DNA of 64,000 nt from Limnobaculum zhutongyuii (GTDB taxonomy: Bacteria > Pseudomonadota > Gammaproteobacteria > Enterobacterales > Enterobacteriaceae): assembly GCF_004295645.1 (NCBI RefSeq), contig NZ_CP034752.1:2852001-2916000 (forward strand), written 5' to 3'. The notes beneath the pieces are model-generated. The model saw only the letters and a program-made list of their open reading frames with translations. It ran no database searches and was not told where the DNA came from. Positions 6,517-15,184 of this stretch are shown piece by piece (position 1 is the first letter of the stretch; the number at the start of each line of letters is the position of its first letter). Both the position numbers and the translations under genes were made by a program.

Positions 6517-7083
6517 ATGAAAATTAAATCTGCAATGCTCCGTGCAGCGCTGGTATGCGTTGCCAAAAATGACGCCCGCTATTATTTAAATGGTATTCAC
6601 ATTACGCCTAAATATATTGAGGCAACTAATGGTCACGTTGCCTTACGTCTTGAACACGGTATTAACACTCGCCGAAATATCATTGTTCAGTTTATTGGTC
6701 ACATTCCTGTTAGGGCCGACATGACCGAGTTGACATTCGGGAAGTCACTGCTTGCGACGCATTATGACGCTCATGGACAACGTATAGGGTTTACCGCCAT
6801 AAAGCTGCTGGATGGACGTTTTCCCGATCTGGATCGCGTCGTACCAACAATGGTAGACCACAACATCAACCCCGTAGTCCAGGCTGGACTTCTTAGTTAC
6901 CCAGAGAAGATGTTCGGGCGAGAACGGAAATTTATCCCTATGCAGTTGCTGCCATCAGGCAAAGAGAGCGCCGTTCTCATCAAATTCGATACGACAGTCA
7001 ATAGCATGTATGGCAATCCAAAGTTTGTCGTAATGCCCTGCCGTGATAGTGCCTTTGAAGTAGTTAAGGAGTTCTTAGGATGA
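6517..7083 (+). CDS. Half-length DNA polymerase sliding clamp (beta)-like protein
   Basis: 189 residues. Three hallmarks of DnaN appear in order: a YLNGIHI...EATNGHVALRL segment like the ATDGHRL motif (about residues 25-45), LLDGRFPDLDRVVP like the GRFPDYRRVIP motif (about 100-113), and KFVVMPCRD near the C-terminus like the final VVMPMRL. The host beta clamp is about 366 residues, so this version is about half size and cannot be a standard three-domain protomer. It could form a smaller phage clamp, pair differently, or bind clamp partners competitively. The start at 6517 follows the previous stop by one base; an in-frame GTG at 6499 is less likely. Confidence 0.7.
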   Translation: MKIKSAMLRAALVCVAKNDARYYLNGIHITPKYIEATNGHVALRLEHGINTRRNIIVQFIGHIPVRADMTELTFGKSLLATHYDAHGQRIGFTAIKLLDGRFPDLDRVVPTMVDHNINPVVQAGLLSYPEKMFGRERKFIPMQLLPSGKESAVLIKFDTTVNSMYGNPKFVVMPCRDSAFEVVKEFLG

Positions 7084-7301
7084 AATTTGAATACCAAGAT
7101 CAGGGCAGCATTGCAACGCTAACCATAACCAGTACAGCCTTTGAGTTTAGAAGACATAACCGCGTTGTTGATGCTGTCCTACTGAGAGCTAATGTCACTA
7201 TGAGACGAAGTGGCTTTTTCTTCCTCACCACCGTTATTAAGGGGAAAACACCAGCGGTAATGCGAGCCTACAAACTCGCAATAAGGGAGATAGAGCGATG
7301 A
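7080..7301 (+). CDS. Small phage protein of unknown function
   Basis: 73 residues, ATG overlapping the stop of the clamp-like gene (ATGA). It is basic and beta-rich at the start (SIATLTITSTAFEFRR), ending in a helix (AVMRAYKLAIREIER). The tight overlap suggests it is made in proportion to the clamp-like protein. No family recognised. Confidence 0.6.
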   Translation: MKFEYQDQGSIATLTITSTAFEFRRHNRVVDAVLLRANVTMRRSGFFFLTTVIKGKTPAVMRAYKLAIREIER

Positions 7302-7546
7302 CCGACATAGAAACAAACGACTGCGGCATGGTGGATATTGACGATGTAATCATCCGGAGCACTTTAATTGTCGATGATGGTTGCGACTGGACAGCGCACC
7401 ATGTATGGCGCATGAACACCAGACGCAGAATGCGAAATGGCATTTACGAGCCTCCACCGGACAGACCTAAAGTTTCCGAAATAAAGCTGACGCCAATTAA
7501 AAAGCCGAAAAAGAAACGCCAGAGAAAGGCAGAAGTGGTCGATTAA
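7298..7546 (+). CDS. Small phage protein with basic tail
   Basis: 82 residues, overlapping the previous stop (ATGA). The N-terminus is acidic; the C-terminus is strongly basic (PIKKPKKKRQRKAEV), suited to nucleic-acid contact. No family recognised. Confidence 0.6.
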   Translation: MTDIETNDCGMVDIDDVIIRSTLIVDDGCDWTAHHVWRMNTRRRMRNGIYEPPPDRPKVSEIKLTPIKKPKKKRQRKAEVVD

Positions 7547-7608
7547 TCGTCTATATCACAAGACACCGCGCCCCACAAGGATCGTAGCGTAGTTGTGCAG
7601 ATTAAAGA

Positions 7609-8334
7609 ATGGAAAATAAAATGAATATTAAAAAATCACCTGTAGTTGAAGCGCTCGAAATATTAGGCGCCTGTGATGTAGAGACACTGGCAGGCCATCT
7701 TGACTATAAAGAAAGTATGGTGAATGCCATGCTTACCGCATTACTCAGACGTGAAACCGTTATCCGTGATGGTGATAAGTATCGTCTGGCTGATGAAGCA
7801 CCAGCACCAGCACCAGCACCAGCACCAGCACCAGCACCAGCACCAGCACCAGCAGGAATTAAAGCCGAGCTGGAAGAAAAATCAACTGTCCGTGTAGTTA
7901 ATAAATCCGGTCTTGGGCCAACGGAACGGTGTCGTTCAGTGCTGAACAATATCAATACCGAAATTACAGCTAATGACCTGGCTGAACGTGCAAACGTCCC
8001 ATTAAAAAGCATTAGCGGACTATTATCTCATGACGTTAAAAGCGGGAAGATTTCCGTCCGTAAAATCGATGGGCGTAATTTTTACAAGGTGGCCACCGTT
8101 GAAATCACGCCATCAGAGGGATCAGCCCCTGAAAGCATGGATATTCAGGCCACTTGCAGAACACTGTTATCAGTTGCCGGCGAGACACAAACCGTGACGC
8201 TACCAACGATAGCCTGTATCGAAAGAAAAATGGAAGAAGCTCGCGTGGAATTTAAGCGACTAAATGAGCTTAAAGACGTTCTGGTTAGGCTGAAAGTGAT
8301 TTTAGATGGAGAGGTTAAAAATGTTATCTCTTGA
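7609..8334 (+). CDS. DUF1627-like phage protein with Ala-Pro linker
   Basis: 241 residues. Two winged-helix-like regions (about 8-60, VVEALEILGACDVETLAGHLD; about 105-165, TANDLAERANVPLKSISGLLSH) flank a linker of alternating Ala-Pro encoded by nine tandem CCAGCA units (7801-7854). A C-terminal coiled coil (IERKMEEARVEFKRLNELKDVLVRL) ends the protein. The layout matches DUF1627-type prophage proteins, probably DNA-binding. Two ATGs, 7609 and 7621, are possible. Repeat slippage would alter linker length in two-residue steps without frameshift. Confidence 0.65.
   Translation: MENKMNIKKSPVVEALEILGACDVETLAGHLDYKESMVNAMLTALLRRETVIRDGDKYRLADEAPAPAPAPAPAPAPAPAPAGIKAELEEKSTVRVVNKSGLGPTERCRSVLNNINTEITANDLAERANVPLKSISGLLSHDVKSGKISVRKIDGRNFYKVATVEITPSEGSAPESMDIQATCRTLLSVAGETQTVTLPTIACIERKMEEARVEFKRLNELKDVLVRLKVILDGEVKNVIS
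7801..7854 (+). repeat. (CCAGCA)9 coding microsatellite
   Basis: Nine perfect copies of a 6-base unit encode the Pro-Ala linker of the DUF1627-like protein. Perfect identity of all copies suggests recent expansion or ongoing slippage. Confidence 0.95.
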
Positions 8335-8527
8335 TTGCGTTCCGTTAACAACCTACTACCAAATGACGGGCGAAACTGCTGATGCCGTTAACAAACGGAT
8401 ACAAAGAGGGTTATGGATTGAGGGTGTCCATGTTTTAAAAATAGAAGGAGTGAAGGAACGATGGATTGATTTAGTGGAGGTAGCAAAGTGGGCCAGAACG
8501 AACAAAAAGACTTACCCAGGGGAATAA
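8321..8527 (+). CDS. Excisionase-like protein (DUF1233 type)
   Basis: 68 residues from ATG 8321 with GAGG upstream, overlapping the DUF1627-like gene by 14 bases and the integrase by 40 bases. The sequence (YYQMTGETADAVNKRIQRGLW.EGVHVLK, then RWIDLVEVAKWARTN) matches the small winged-helix excisionases that lie just upstream of lambdoid integrases. It should bend attachment-site DNA and direct the integrase toward excision. Confidence 0.82.
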   Translation: MLSLDCVPLTTYYQMTGETADAVNKRIQRGLWIEGVHVLKIEGVKERWIDLVEVAKWARTNKKTYPGE

Positions 8528-9663
8528 CCGTCAGGAAGCACCGTTCAGGTAGTACGATCAATATTGCATTCACCTACAGAGGGGTTAAATGTAGAGAGCC
8601 CCTCTCTAACCTTGATGTAACACCAAAGAACATTAAATATGCGGAGCGGTTACTTGGGGAAATACATAATAAAATTGAGCGTGGTACCTTTAACTATGCA
8701 GATCATTTCCCCAAATCAACCAGACTAAAAATTTTCGGTAATAGCCAATCGTTTAAAACAGTAAAACAGTACCTCAATGACTACCTATTGATTTGTGAGA
8801 ATCGAAACCTGTCCCCTTCTACATTGGGCGGTTATCGCAAGTGTTTAAGCTCATTGTCTGCTATGCATGAAGTTTTAGTTGCCGAACTAACGCCGGCAAT
8901 GATTAAGGGATGGGTTCAGAATCAAGACACAACAATTAAAACTATCCGGAACCGCCTATCTTTCTTCCGTTCTGCAATTGATGAAGCAGTTACAGACGGA
9001 TTATTGTCCATAAATCCTGTAGCCCAAATATCTGCTGCAAGATATAAGAATACAAGTGACGTAAAACAAGATGACTATGAAGTTGACCCATTCACACCTA
9101 AAGAAGTAACAGCAATATTATCTGCAACAACATATCGACAATGGTCTAATTTATTTAAGTTCGCTTTAAATACTGGTATGAGAAGCTCTGAACTATGCGC
9201 GCTGCGTTGGTCGAATATCGACTTTATAAACGAATTAGCCGCTGTGAAAAATGCATCAGTAGTTGGTATAGAAAAAGGAACAAAGACAAAGGCCGGGAGG
9301 AGGATGATTGAATTAAATGAAGATGCTATTGCCGCGCTTAATGCTCAAAAAGAATTCACGTTTTTACACAGTGACTATATATTCTCTGATCCAAAAACAG
9401 GCCTACCATGGGCCGGAGCTGATGCAATCAGAAAGAAGGCATGGGTACCAACTCTAAAGAAAGCTGGTGTTCGCTATCGTAATCCTTACCAAACAAGACA
9501 TACCTTTGCCACAATGCACATCAGCCGAGGCGTGAACCTGTTCTGGCTATCATCTCAAATGGGGCATAAAGGACCTGAAATGCTATTTAGGCATTATGGT
9601 TCATACTTGGCGGAGTATGCAGGGAATTCCGGACGCCAGTTCAACTCCTTAACTGGAAGTTGA
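8488..9663 (+). CDS. int: Prophage tyrosine integrase
   Basis: 391 residues from GTG 8488, overlapping the excisionase gene. It has an N-terminal arm-binding domain (LPRGITVRKHRSGSTINIAF), a core-binding domain, and the catalytic residues of tyrosine recombinases: Arg in TGMRSSELCALRW (about 231), RHTF (about 338), GHKGPEM and the nucleophile Tyr in FRHYGSYL (about 371). It integrates and excises the prophage. The gene points at the ssrA 3'-end copy 143 bases downstream, so that site is its likely target. The unusual overlap with xis is typical for this integrase group. Confidence 0.93.
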   Translation: MGQNEQKDLPRGITVRKHRSGSTINIAFTYRGVKCREPLSNLDVTPKNIKYAERLLGEIHNKIERGTFNYADHFPKSTRLKIFGNSQSFKTVKQYLNDYLLICENRNLSPSTLGGYRKCLSSLSAMHEVLVAELTPAMIKGWVQNQDTTIKTIRNRLSFFRSAIDEAVTDGLLSINPVAQISAARYKNTSDVKQDDYEVDPFTPKEVTAILSATTYRQWSNLFKFALNTGMRSSELCALRWSNIDFINELAAVKNASVVGIEKGTKTKAGRRMIELNEDAIAALNAQKEFTFLHSDYIFSDPKTGLPWAGADAIRKKAWVPTLKKAGVRYRNPYQTRHTFATMHISRGVNLFWLSSQMGHKGPEMLFRHYGSYLAEYAGNSGRQFNSLTGS

Positions 9664-9805
9664 ACTGGTGAAAATAAACGTTATCAATAAAATGTAACCC
9701 ACTGATTTAATAAGACAGCACAAGGACACCAGAGAGTACGCGAAGGATACGCGCAAGAGAAAAAATCAATTAACTTCTTATTTATCAAATTATTAACCCT
9801 TAAAC

Positions 9806-9836
9806 GACGCGGGTTCAACTCCCGCCAGCTCCACCA
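9806..9836 (+). other. ssrA (tmRNA) 3'-end attachment site copy
   Basis: The 31 bases from GACGCGGGTTCAACTCCC to CCAGCTCCACCA equal the 3' end of enterobacterial tmRNA including the T-arm and CCA end. There is no tmRNA 5' part nearby, so this is the duplicated attachment core, forming the prophage attR and the ICE left end. The intact ssrA gene is expected to lie left of the window, beyond the rest of the prophage. Confidence 0.88.
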
Positions 9837-9881
9837 CATAACCTTCCAAGGACGTCCAGACAAGTCCTTAAAAGTACAGGA

Positions 9882-9915
9882 AACCGTATCTTCTTCAAGA
9901 GGATACGGTTTTTTT
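9882..9915 (+). terminator. Intrinsic terminator between att site and ICE integrase
   Basis: AACCGTATC (9882-9890) pairs with GATACGGTT (9902-9910), followed by a T run. It lies 45 bases after the tmRNA CCA end and could end tmRNA transcription when the ICE alone occupies ssrA. Confidence 0.8.
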
Positions 9916-9953
9916 ATGTCCATATTAGTCCATATGCATCCACACCATTCTAC

Positions 9954-10015
9954 AAAAAATCGGCCCAGATATCGGCCCAACATCTGACACATCAATTTTC
10001 TTGGGCCCAAATTCA
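9954..10015. repeat. Repeated TCGGCCCA motifs at ICE left end
   Basis: TCGGCCCA occurs at 9961-9968 and 9972-9979, and TTGGGCCCAA lies around 10001-10010. Short repeated elements between an attachment core and an integrase gene are the usual position for integrase arm-binding sites. The remainder of 9664-10132 has no credible gene. Confidence 0.45.
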
Positions 10016-10132
10016 GTTTCGTATAGCTGAAATTACTTACGCCACAGATGATTACGACGGTTTGCCTCAGCGTCCTCAGGCACTACTGAGTACTAACCCA
10101 CTCCCTCTCACTGTCAACGTTAGGAGCTAGCC

Positions 10133-11338
10133 ATGGCTATCATTACTCGTCCTTTAACCCATGCAGAAGTGAGTAAAGCTAAACCCGCAACTAAAGAGTT
10201 TTCTCTTTCAGATGGTAATGGTCTTAGCTTGGTCGTATCACCTACCGGCAATAAATACTGGCACTTTCGTTATAAGCGCCCTTACAGCAACGCAAGGAAC
10301 CGAATTAGTTTAGGGTCTTACCCCTCTATTTCAATAGCCCAGGCAAGAGAGCTACGAGCAACTTATTTATCGATGCTGGCGAGTGGTATCGATCCTAAAG
10401 TTAAAGAAACGGCGGATAAAGAGGAACAAAAAGTATTAGAGGCAAGTATCTTCCTCAATGTAGCTAAGGAATGGTTTGAGTTAAAGAAAGAAACGGTCAC
10501 TGAAGATTATGCGTTAGATGTGTGGCGCTCTTTAGAAAATGACGTTATACCCGCGATCCAAAATATCCCCATCAGCGAAATTTCAGCCCGAAAGCTCATT
10601 GACATATTACAGCCGGTAAAAGAGAGAGGTGCGCTTGAAACACTGCGTCGGATAATACAACGCATTAATGAAATAATGATATATGCGATGAATGTTGGTT
10701 TGTTAGATGCTAATCCTGCCTCCGGTATTGCTAAAGCATTTCAAAAGCCGCTCAAAAAAAACCTCCCAACTATTAGGCCTGAATTATTACCAGAACTGAT
10801 GTCCTCAATTAGGTTATCTAACCTGTCATTGACGACAAGATATTTAATTGAATGGCAAATGCTAACGTTAATCAGACCCAATGAGGCGGTCAACGCTCGA
10901 TGGGAAAATATCGATCTTGAACAAGCTATTTGGCATATCCCGGCGGAGAATATGAAAGGCAGAACAGGACTGCGCCGGGCCCATTCCGTGCCTTTATCTC
11001 CTCAGGCAATAAAGATACTGGAACGAATGAAACCAATTAGTGGAGCATACTCATACGTATTTCCAAGCAGAATTCACCCAGGAAAACCGATGAATAGCCA
11101 AACGGCTAATGCGGCATTAAAACGAATCGGATGGGGTGGAAGGCTTGTTGCACACGGTTTACGCTCAATAGCTAGTACTGCAATGAATGAAGCTGAATGG
11201 AATCCAGACGTTATTGAAGCAGCGTTAGCCCATGTGGATCAGAATGATGTTCGTCGTTCTTATAATCGTTCAACCTACCTTGAGCAACGTAAAGAACTCA
11301 TGGCATGGTGGGGAAATAAAGTTCAAGAAGCTAGTTAA
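10133..11338 (+). CDS. int: ICE integrase, CP4-57/P4 family
   Basis: 401 residues. It has an N-terminal DUF4102-type arm-binding domain (LSDGNGLSLVVSPTGNKYWHFRYKRP), an SAM-like core-binding domain and a C-terminal catalytic domain: Arg in LIRPNEAVNARW (about 247), HGLRSIAST (341-344), and the nucleophile Tyr in YNRSTYLEQR (about 382). P4/CP4-57-type integrases commonly target ssrA, in agreement with the att core 297 bases upstream. It is expected to insert and excise the whole ICE. ATG at 10133 overlaps an NcoI-like CCATGG and follows AGGAG. Confidence 0.93.
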   Translation: MAIITRPLTHAEVSKAKPATKEFSLSDGNGLSLVVSPTGNKYWHFRYKRPYSNARNRISLGSYPSISIAQARELRATYLSMLASGIDPKVKETADKEEQKVLEASIFLNVAKEWFELKKETVTEDYALDVWRSLENDVIPAIQNIPISEISARKLIDILQPVKERGALETLRRIIQRINEIMIYAMNVGLLDANPASGIAKAFQKPLKKNLPTIRPELLPELMSSIRLSNLSLTTRYLIEWQMLTLIRPNEAVNARWENIDLEQAIWHIPAENMKGRTGLRRAHSVPLSPQAIKILERMKPISGAYSYVFPSRIHPGKPMNSQTANAALKRIGWGGRLVAHGLRSIASTAMNEAEWNPDVIEAALAHVDQNDVRRSYNRSTYLEQRKELMAWWGNKVQEAS

Positions 11339-11376
11339 AGTCCCGATCTGAAATAATTAATTTTAAGTTTAAAAAG

Positions 11377-11402
11377 AAGGCAGCAAATTACCTGCCTTTT
11401 TT
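11377..11402 (+). terminator. Intrinsic terminator after ICE integrase
   Basis: AAGGCAG (11377-11383) and CTGCCTT (11392-11398) form a perfect stem followed by a T run, 39 bases after the integrase stop. Confidence 0.82.
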
Positions 11403-11809
11403 AACCATGCATAATTTAATCGAAATTCATTGGTCATCCATAAAGAGATAAATTATATTTATTAAAATACAATATACGATAACATCCTAATTTTAATTAC
11501 CGATAACTTTATTAATATAAAAAAGAAACAAATATCATTTAAGATATTAATAAGAAATAAACACATGCCCAATATTATATATAAAAATCATCTCACAATC
11601 AGCAGAGCAACACCTATAGGTTTAAACCGCATCATAGCAACGCATTGGTTACATCAACTCGATTTTTTCCAACTGCGCTCACATTACCAAACATAATCAT
11701 CCTATATAGAGTTTCAAATCGTGCTATCGCCATATAATTAGTACATTAGCGTTCCATTTATTGAATTTTCATGAAGTTATCTTAAACCTAGCCGTTAAAA
11801 GGAGTCTTT
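11403..11809. other. A+T-rich intergenic region without a gene
   Basis: About 400 bases of strongly A+T-rich DNA with no convincing reading frame on either strand. It separates the integrase from the next gene and must hold that gene's promoter. The last 40 bases include AAAAGGAG, the ribosome site for the gene at 11810. Nothing else was recognised. Confidence 0.6.
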
Positions 11810-12763
11810 ATGTCTGTATGTGATGAGCTTAATACACCCGCTGTTCCTAAAGCTATTGAATGGTTAACAATTAGAGAGGCAATATACTTAATTAATAAAT
11901 CATGCAATTTATCGCTTACTGAAAGCAATATATATAGATTCGCACTTAACAGTGAAATAACGTTATCCATATATTTTCAATCACCTGTTATTTTGAAGAA
12001 AATAGTTAATGAGAATAATGCTATTTTAAAAAGAGATATCGACAATCACAACTTGTTGTATAAACTGTGTTTTCTTAACCCTATAGATTATAAATATTAT
12101 AGAAGTAAATGTTGTGATGCAATTGCGCATACTGAAGGAGAATTTATATTTCCAATTGACTTTATTTGGGATACAAAACTTATAGGTGTAGAAAGTATTG
12201 TTATTCAAAAACTACTTGCTCGCTCACTTGGTTTACCCGCCCCTATCATCGGTCAATACCAATATCACTGTGGTGTATTAGTTCATGATAGCAATCACAA
12301 TACTTATCAGGTTTTTGAAAGAAACACGGTCAAATACAGAATTCAAACCCAACTAGAAAAACTAGAACATTCTGAACACCTTATTTTTAGAGCTGCAAAT
12401 CGTATCAAAAATTGCCGCTCAATTTCCATAAAGAAGTTACTTAAAACAAAGATGTTCTTCCCTCTATATCAATTACCTAACGATGCCTTCTTCGTGATTA
12501 AAAAAGAATACGTTGATAAGTTCATTGCTAAACATAGCGCAATAAATGTAACAGATAAACCAGAGAGCCGGATGTCATCCCCTTTAGCTCGCTTTTTGTG
12601 GCTTGCATGCAAAAACAATCCATTGATTGGCACAGAGCTTATCCAACACCCTTATAAGCTACTCGCGTTATTTGAAGTTTGGGCAAAAGAAGATGGTATT
12701 AGTGACAAACTCAGTGGTGACACACTCAAGAAAGCACTCAGCCGTGGATCCCCCGTTGTTTAA
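11810..12763 (+). CDS. ICE protein of unknown function next to integrase
   Basis: 317 residues with a good ribosome site (AAAAGGAG). No signal peptide, membrane segment or known motif. The N-terminal 40 residues (WLTIREAIYLINKSCNLSLTESNIYRFALNSEI) look like a helix-turn-helix of the MerR/AlpA type used to read DNA; the C-terminal part (SSPLARFLWLACKNNPLI) is helical. Its position between integrase and AlpA suggests a regulatory or maintenance role. High A+T content marks it as recently acquired relative to the core block. Confidence 0.6.
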   Translation: MSVCDELNTPAVPKAIEWLTIREAIYLINKSCNLSLTESNIYRFALNSEITLSIYFQSPVILKKIVNENNAILKRDIDNHNLLYKLCFLNPIDYKYYRSKCCDAIAHTEGEFIFPIDFIWDTKLIGVESIVIQKLLARSLGLPAPIIGQYQYHCGVLVHDSNHNTYQVFERNTVKYRIQTQLEKLEHSEHLIFRAANRIKNCRSISIKKLLKTKMFFPLYQLPNDAFFVIKKEYVDKFIAKHSAINVTDKPESRMSSPLARFLWLACKNNPLIGTELIQHPYKLLALFEVWAKEDGISDKLSGDTLKKALSRGSPVV

Positions 12764-12886
12764 GAATCCGTAATACGGGTTTGAAAAACCTTAACTCGAC
12801 CTTAACTGATTAATTTATCAGCATTTCTATGATTCAGTATAGGCACTCATTAGAGTTACTACCCTTTTGCACTTAGAGGTACTGAT

Positions 12887-13090
12887 ATGGAATCTCAAAA
12901 ATTATTACGTTTAGCTCAAGTTCGAGCAAAGACGGGGCTATGTAAATCCCAGATCTATGCGCACATGAAAGAAAAGCAATTTCCCTCATCAATCAAAATT
13001 GGCCCAACTGCGGTCGCTTGGTTGGAGCAAGAAATAGATGAGTGGATAAATATTAAAATCTCCGAAAGCCGGGGTGTGATTTCCAACTAA
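12887..13090 (+). CDS. AlpA-family transcriptional regulator
   Basis: 67 residues; a MerR-like HTH with the AlpA pattern (LLRLAQVRAKTGLCKSQIYAHMKEKQFPSSIKIGPTAVAWLEQEIDEWI). AlpA regulators control integrase and excision genes of CP4-57-like islands. It lies upstream of the replication/partition block, the usual place in SPI-7-class ICEs, and probably controls excision. Confidence 0.88.
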   Translation: MESQKLLRLAQVRAKTGLCKSQIYAHMKEKQFPSSIKIGPTAVAWLEQEIDEWINIKISESRGVISN

Positions 13091-13121
13091 CTCTATTTCA
13101 TTGCTATTTAAGAGGTTTTAC

Positions 13122-14618
13122 ATGAAAAAGGAAACATACCACCCGATAGAATCCCCCCGACTGGTCACGTTAGATCAACTCAGGCCCTTTGACCTAAACC
13201 CTAGAATCATCCGTAACCCTTTTTACGATGAAATTAAAGAATCAATCCGCTATCGAGGATTGGATAATCCGCCACAGATAACCCAACGCCCCGATGAGGA
13301 GTTCTTCATTATAGCTAATGGCGGGAATACTCGATTAGCCATATTGAATGAACTATGGCAAGAGACCCACAATGAGTCATATTTCAATATTTACTGCTTA
13401 TTTCGTTCTTGGCCCGAATCAAATAACGTGTTACGAGGTAATTTACGTTGCCTGACCGGACATTTAGCCGAAAGCGATTTACATGGTCGATTAACATTTA
13501 TCGAACGGGCTCTGGGCATTGCCAGAGCCAAAGACTTATATGAACAAGAAGAGAAAACTGAACTATCACAAAATATGTTGGCACGAAAGCTTCGCGATGA
13601 CGGCTACCCAGCAATTCAACAGCATATCGGTAAAATGCTGCAATCAATTGAGTTTCTGCTTCCCCATATCCCGGAAACGCTGTATGGAGGTTTAGGTAGA
13701 CCCCAAATTGAGAAACTTCTTTCGCTGCGAACAAATGCTGAAAACTTATGGAATATTTACAGTGAAGGTCGCCAGCTTGGTGAAAATTTTGACGATATTT
13801 TTTCTATGTCACTAACCCCCTTTAACGGCCCTATTGAAGGTTTTTCTCATTCTCATGTTCAAGATGAATTACTTGGCATGATGAGCCAAGCGCTTGGGGT
13901 TGATTACAATTTATTAGCACTCAATACCGATGCATCAGAGCAAAAACGGCAAACGTTATTTGGGCCGCCGACTGAACCAATTGTAGCGATTGCCAACGTT
14001 CCAGAGCATATCAGTACTGCTGAAGTAGACTTAGAAAGCTGTATTGAACTATCTACCGCTTCTGATGATTCAGCCTTAGATATTGATGAGTCTGATGAGC
14101 TAAGAGAAGAACAACAGTGGCAGGAGCCAGAAGAAAGTCCTAACGATAGCCCACAACCTTTGCAAGCAAATGAATATTCCTCCCAGCTTGTCGTCTCTAC
14201 AAATACTCAAGTTTGCAATGAATCGGTTAAGCCGTCTAATACACTCTGGGATATAGACCCTCTATTCGATTACCCTGAATCATTGATGTCAATGTCAGAC
14301 CGTCTGGCATGGGAAATAGCAACGTCCTGCGGCATTGAAAATCTTATCACTCCCACATCTGCTGACTCCTCACTTACAGGCTTTGAGCTTTCAGAACTCA
14401 ACAAAGATGCATCAAATGAAGCAAAGAGTTGCTGGCAGGTTCTATCATTTTTATCCAGTACTGATAATCCCAGCACGCATGTGCTTTGGCGCTCTCTATT
14501 GTTAGGTGACTCCACCACCGCACCAGGTTGGCCAGATGAGTTCGTCATCAATTTATTCCGATTAATCCGAATAATACGCCGCTTGAGAGAAAAACAACTG
14601 ATGGAGGTGCAACTATGA
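13122..14618 (+). CDS. ParB-family ICE protein
   Basis: 498 residues from ATG 13122, preceded by AGAGG; an upstream in-frame start at 13101 lacks a ribosome site. Residues 15-95 are a ParB/Srx nuclease-like fold (LRPFDLNPRI, YRGLDNPPQI, FIIANGGNTRLAIL), then an HTH region (LSQNMLARKLRDDGYPAI). Residues about 320-420 are acidic and low-complexity. It is probably a partition or replication-associated protein; a ParA does not adjoin it and is found instead at 54825. It overlaps the next gene by 4 bases. Confidence 0.82.
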   Translation: MKKETYHPIESPRLVTLDQLRPFDLNPRIIRNPFYDEIKESIRYRGLDNPPQITQRPDEEFFIIANGGNTRLAILNELWQETHNESYFNIYCLFRSWPESNNVLRGNLRCLTGHLAESDLHGRLTFIERALGIARAKDLYEQEEKTELSQNMLARKLRDDGYPAIQQHIGKMLQSIEFLLPHIPETLYGGLGRPQIEKLLSLRTNAENLWNIYSEGRQLGENFDDIFSMSLTPFNGPIEGFSHSHVQDELLGMMSQALGVDYNLLALNTDASEQKRQTLFGPPTEPIVAIANVPEHISTAEVDLESCIELSTASDDSALDIDESDELREEQQWQEPEESPNDSPQPLQANEYSSQLVVSTNTQVCNESVKPSNTLWDIDPLFDYPESLMSMSDRLAWEIATSCGIENLITPTSADSSLTGFELSELNKDASNEAKSCWQVLSFLSSTDNPSTHVLWRSLLLGDSTTAPGWPDEFVINLFRLIRIIRRLREKQLMEVQL

Positions 14619-15184
14619 TCTCGTCAATTAACCACTCGATTTTGACTCAGGTTTTAAGAGCGCTTAAAGATGGAAACATTAGGCACTGTGAATCGTTAGG
14701 TTTTACTCATAGCGAGCTAAACCAGCTTAACCAACTCACCATGGATGAGCTATTTTGCCTGAGTCGGTCTGCCGCACAATTTATGTCTGTAACGGTTCAA
14801 CATGAAGTTCTTCGGAAAATGTTAGCTCAGGCAAAACAAGAGATTTTTCTGCAACAACGTATTGAAAAAGCGATATCACTCGGTGGTTCCATCGAGCTTC
14901 TCAATAAATTTTTTGGCATGTCATCGAACGAAATCAGTGCCAGACGGCGATTAATGGGCATTCATATTCCCCAAGGCCGAACACAGATCCCTAATGAAGC
15001 CGATGATGCGAAAATCTGGGAACATTGGCAGCAATCACCTCCTGACAAGATCTACTCCCTCGACGCATTAGACAAAATGATTGAAATTGTTGAAAAGATA
15101 TCCTCTGACGATAACCCTATATCACTCACCGTCGTATGGAATCGAATCGTTATTTGGGCAAAGGATGAGTCTGACAATGGATGA
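14615..15184 (+). CDS. DUF2857 family ICE protein
   Basis: 189 residues, overlapping ParB by ATGA. The sequence matches DUF2857 proteins that follow ParB in SPI-7-class ICEs (SRSAAQFMSVTV, LLNKFFGMSSNEISARRRLMGI, then a C-terminal helix LTVVWNRIVIWAKDE). The segment with FGMSSNEISARR looks like a helix-turn-helix, similar to FlhC-like regulators. Its exact role is unknown, probably regulatory within the maintenance block. Confidence 0.8.
   Translation: MISSINHSILTQVLRALKDGNIRHCESLGFTHSELNQLNQLTMDELFCLSRSAAQFMSVTVQHEVLRKMLAQAKQEIFLQQRIEKAISLGGSIELLNKFFGMSSNEISARRRLMGIHIPQGRTQIPNEADDAKIWEHWQQSPPDKIYSLDALDKMIEIVEKISSDDNPISLTVVWNRIVIWAKDESDNG

Noticed and set aside
7704..8012. Minus-strand frame with Gly-Ala repeats opposite the CCAGCA array
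   Set aside because: The repeat keeps all frames open; the plus-strand frame has the operon context, start site and domain pattern.
9684..10010. 108-codon frame on the minus strand through the attachment site
   Set aside because: It runs across the ssrA 3'-end copy and a strong terminator, has no ribosome site and no protein-like pattern; it is a well-known type of spurious call at tRNA/tmRNA ends.
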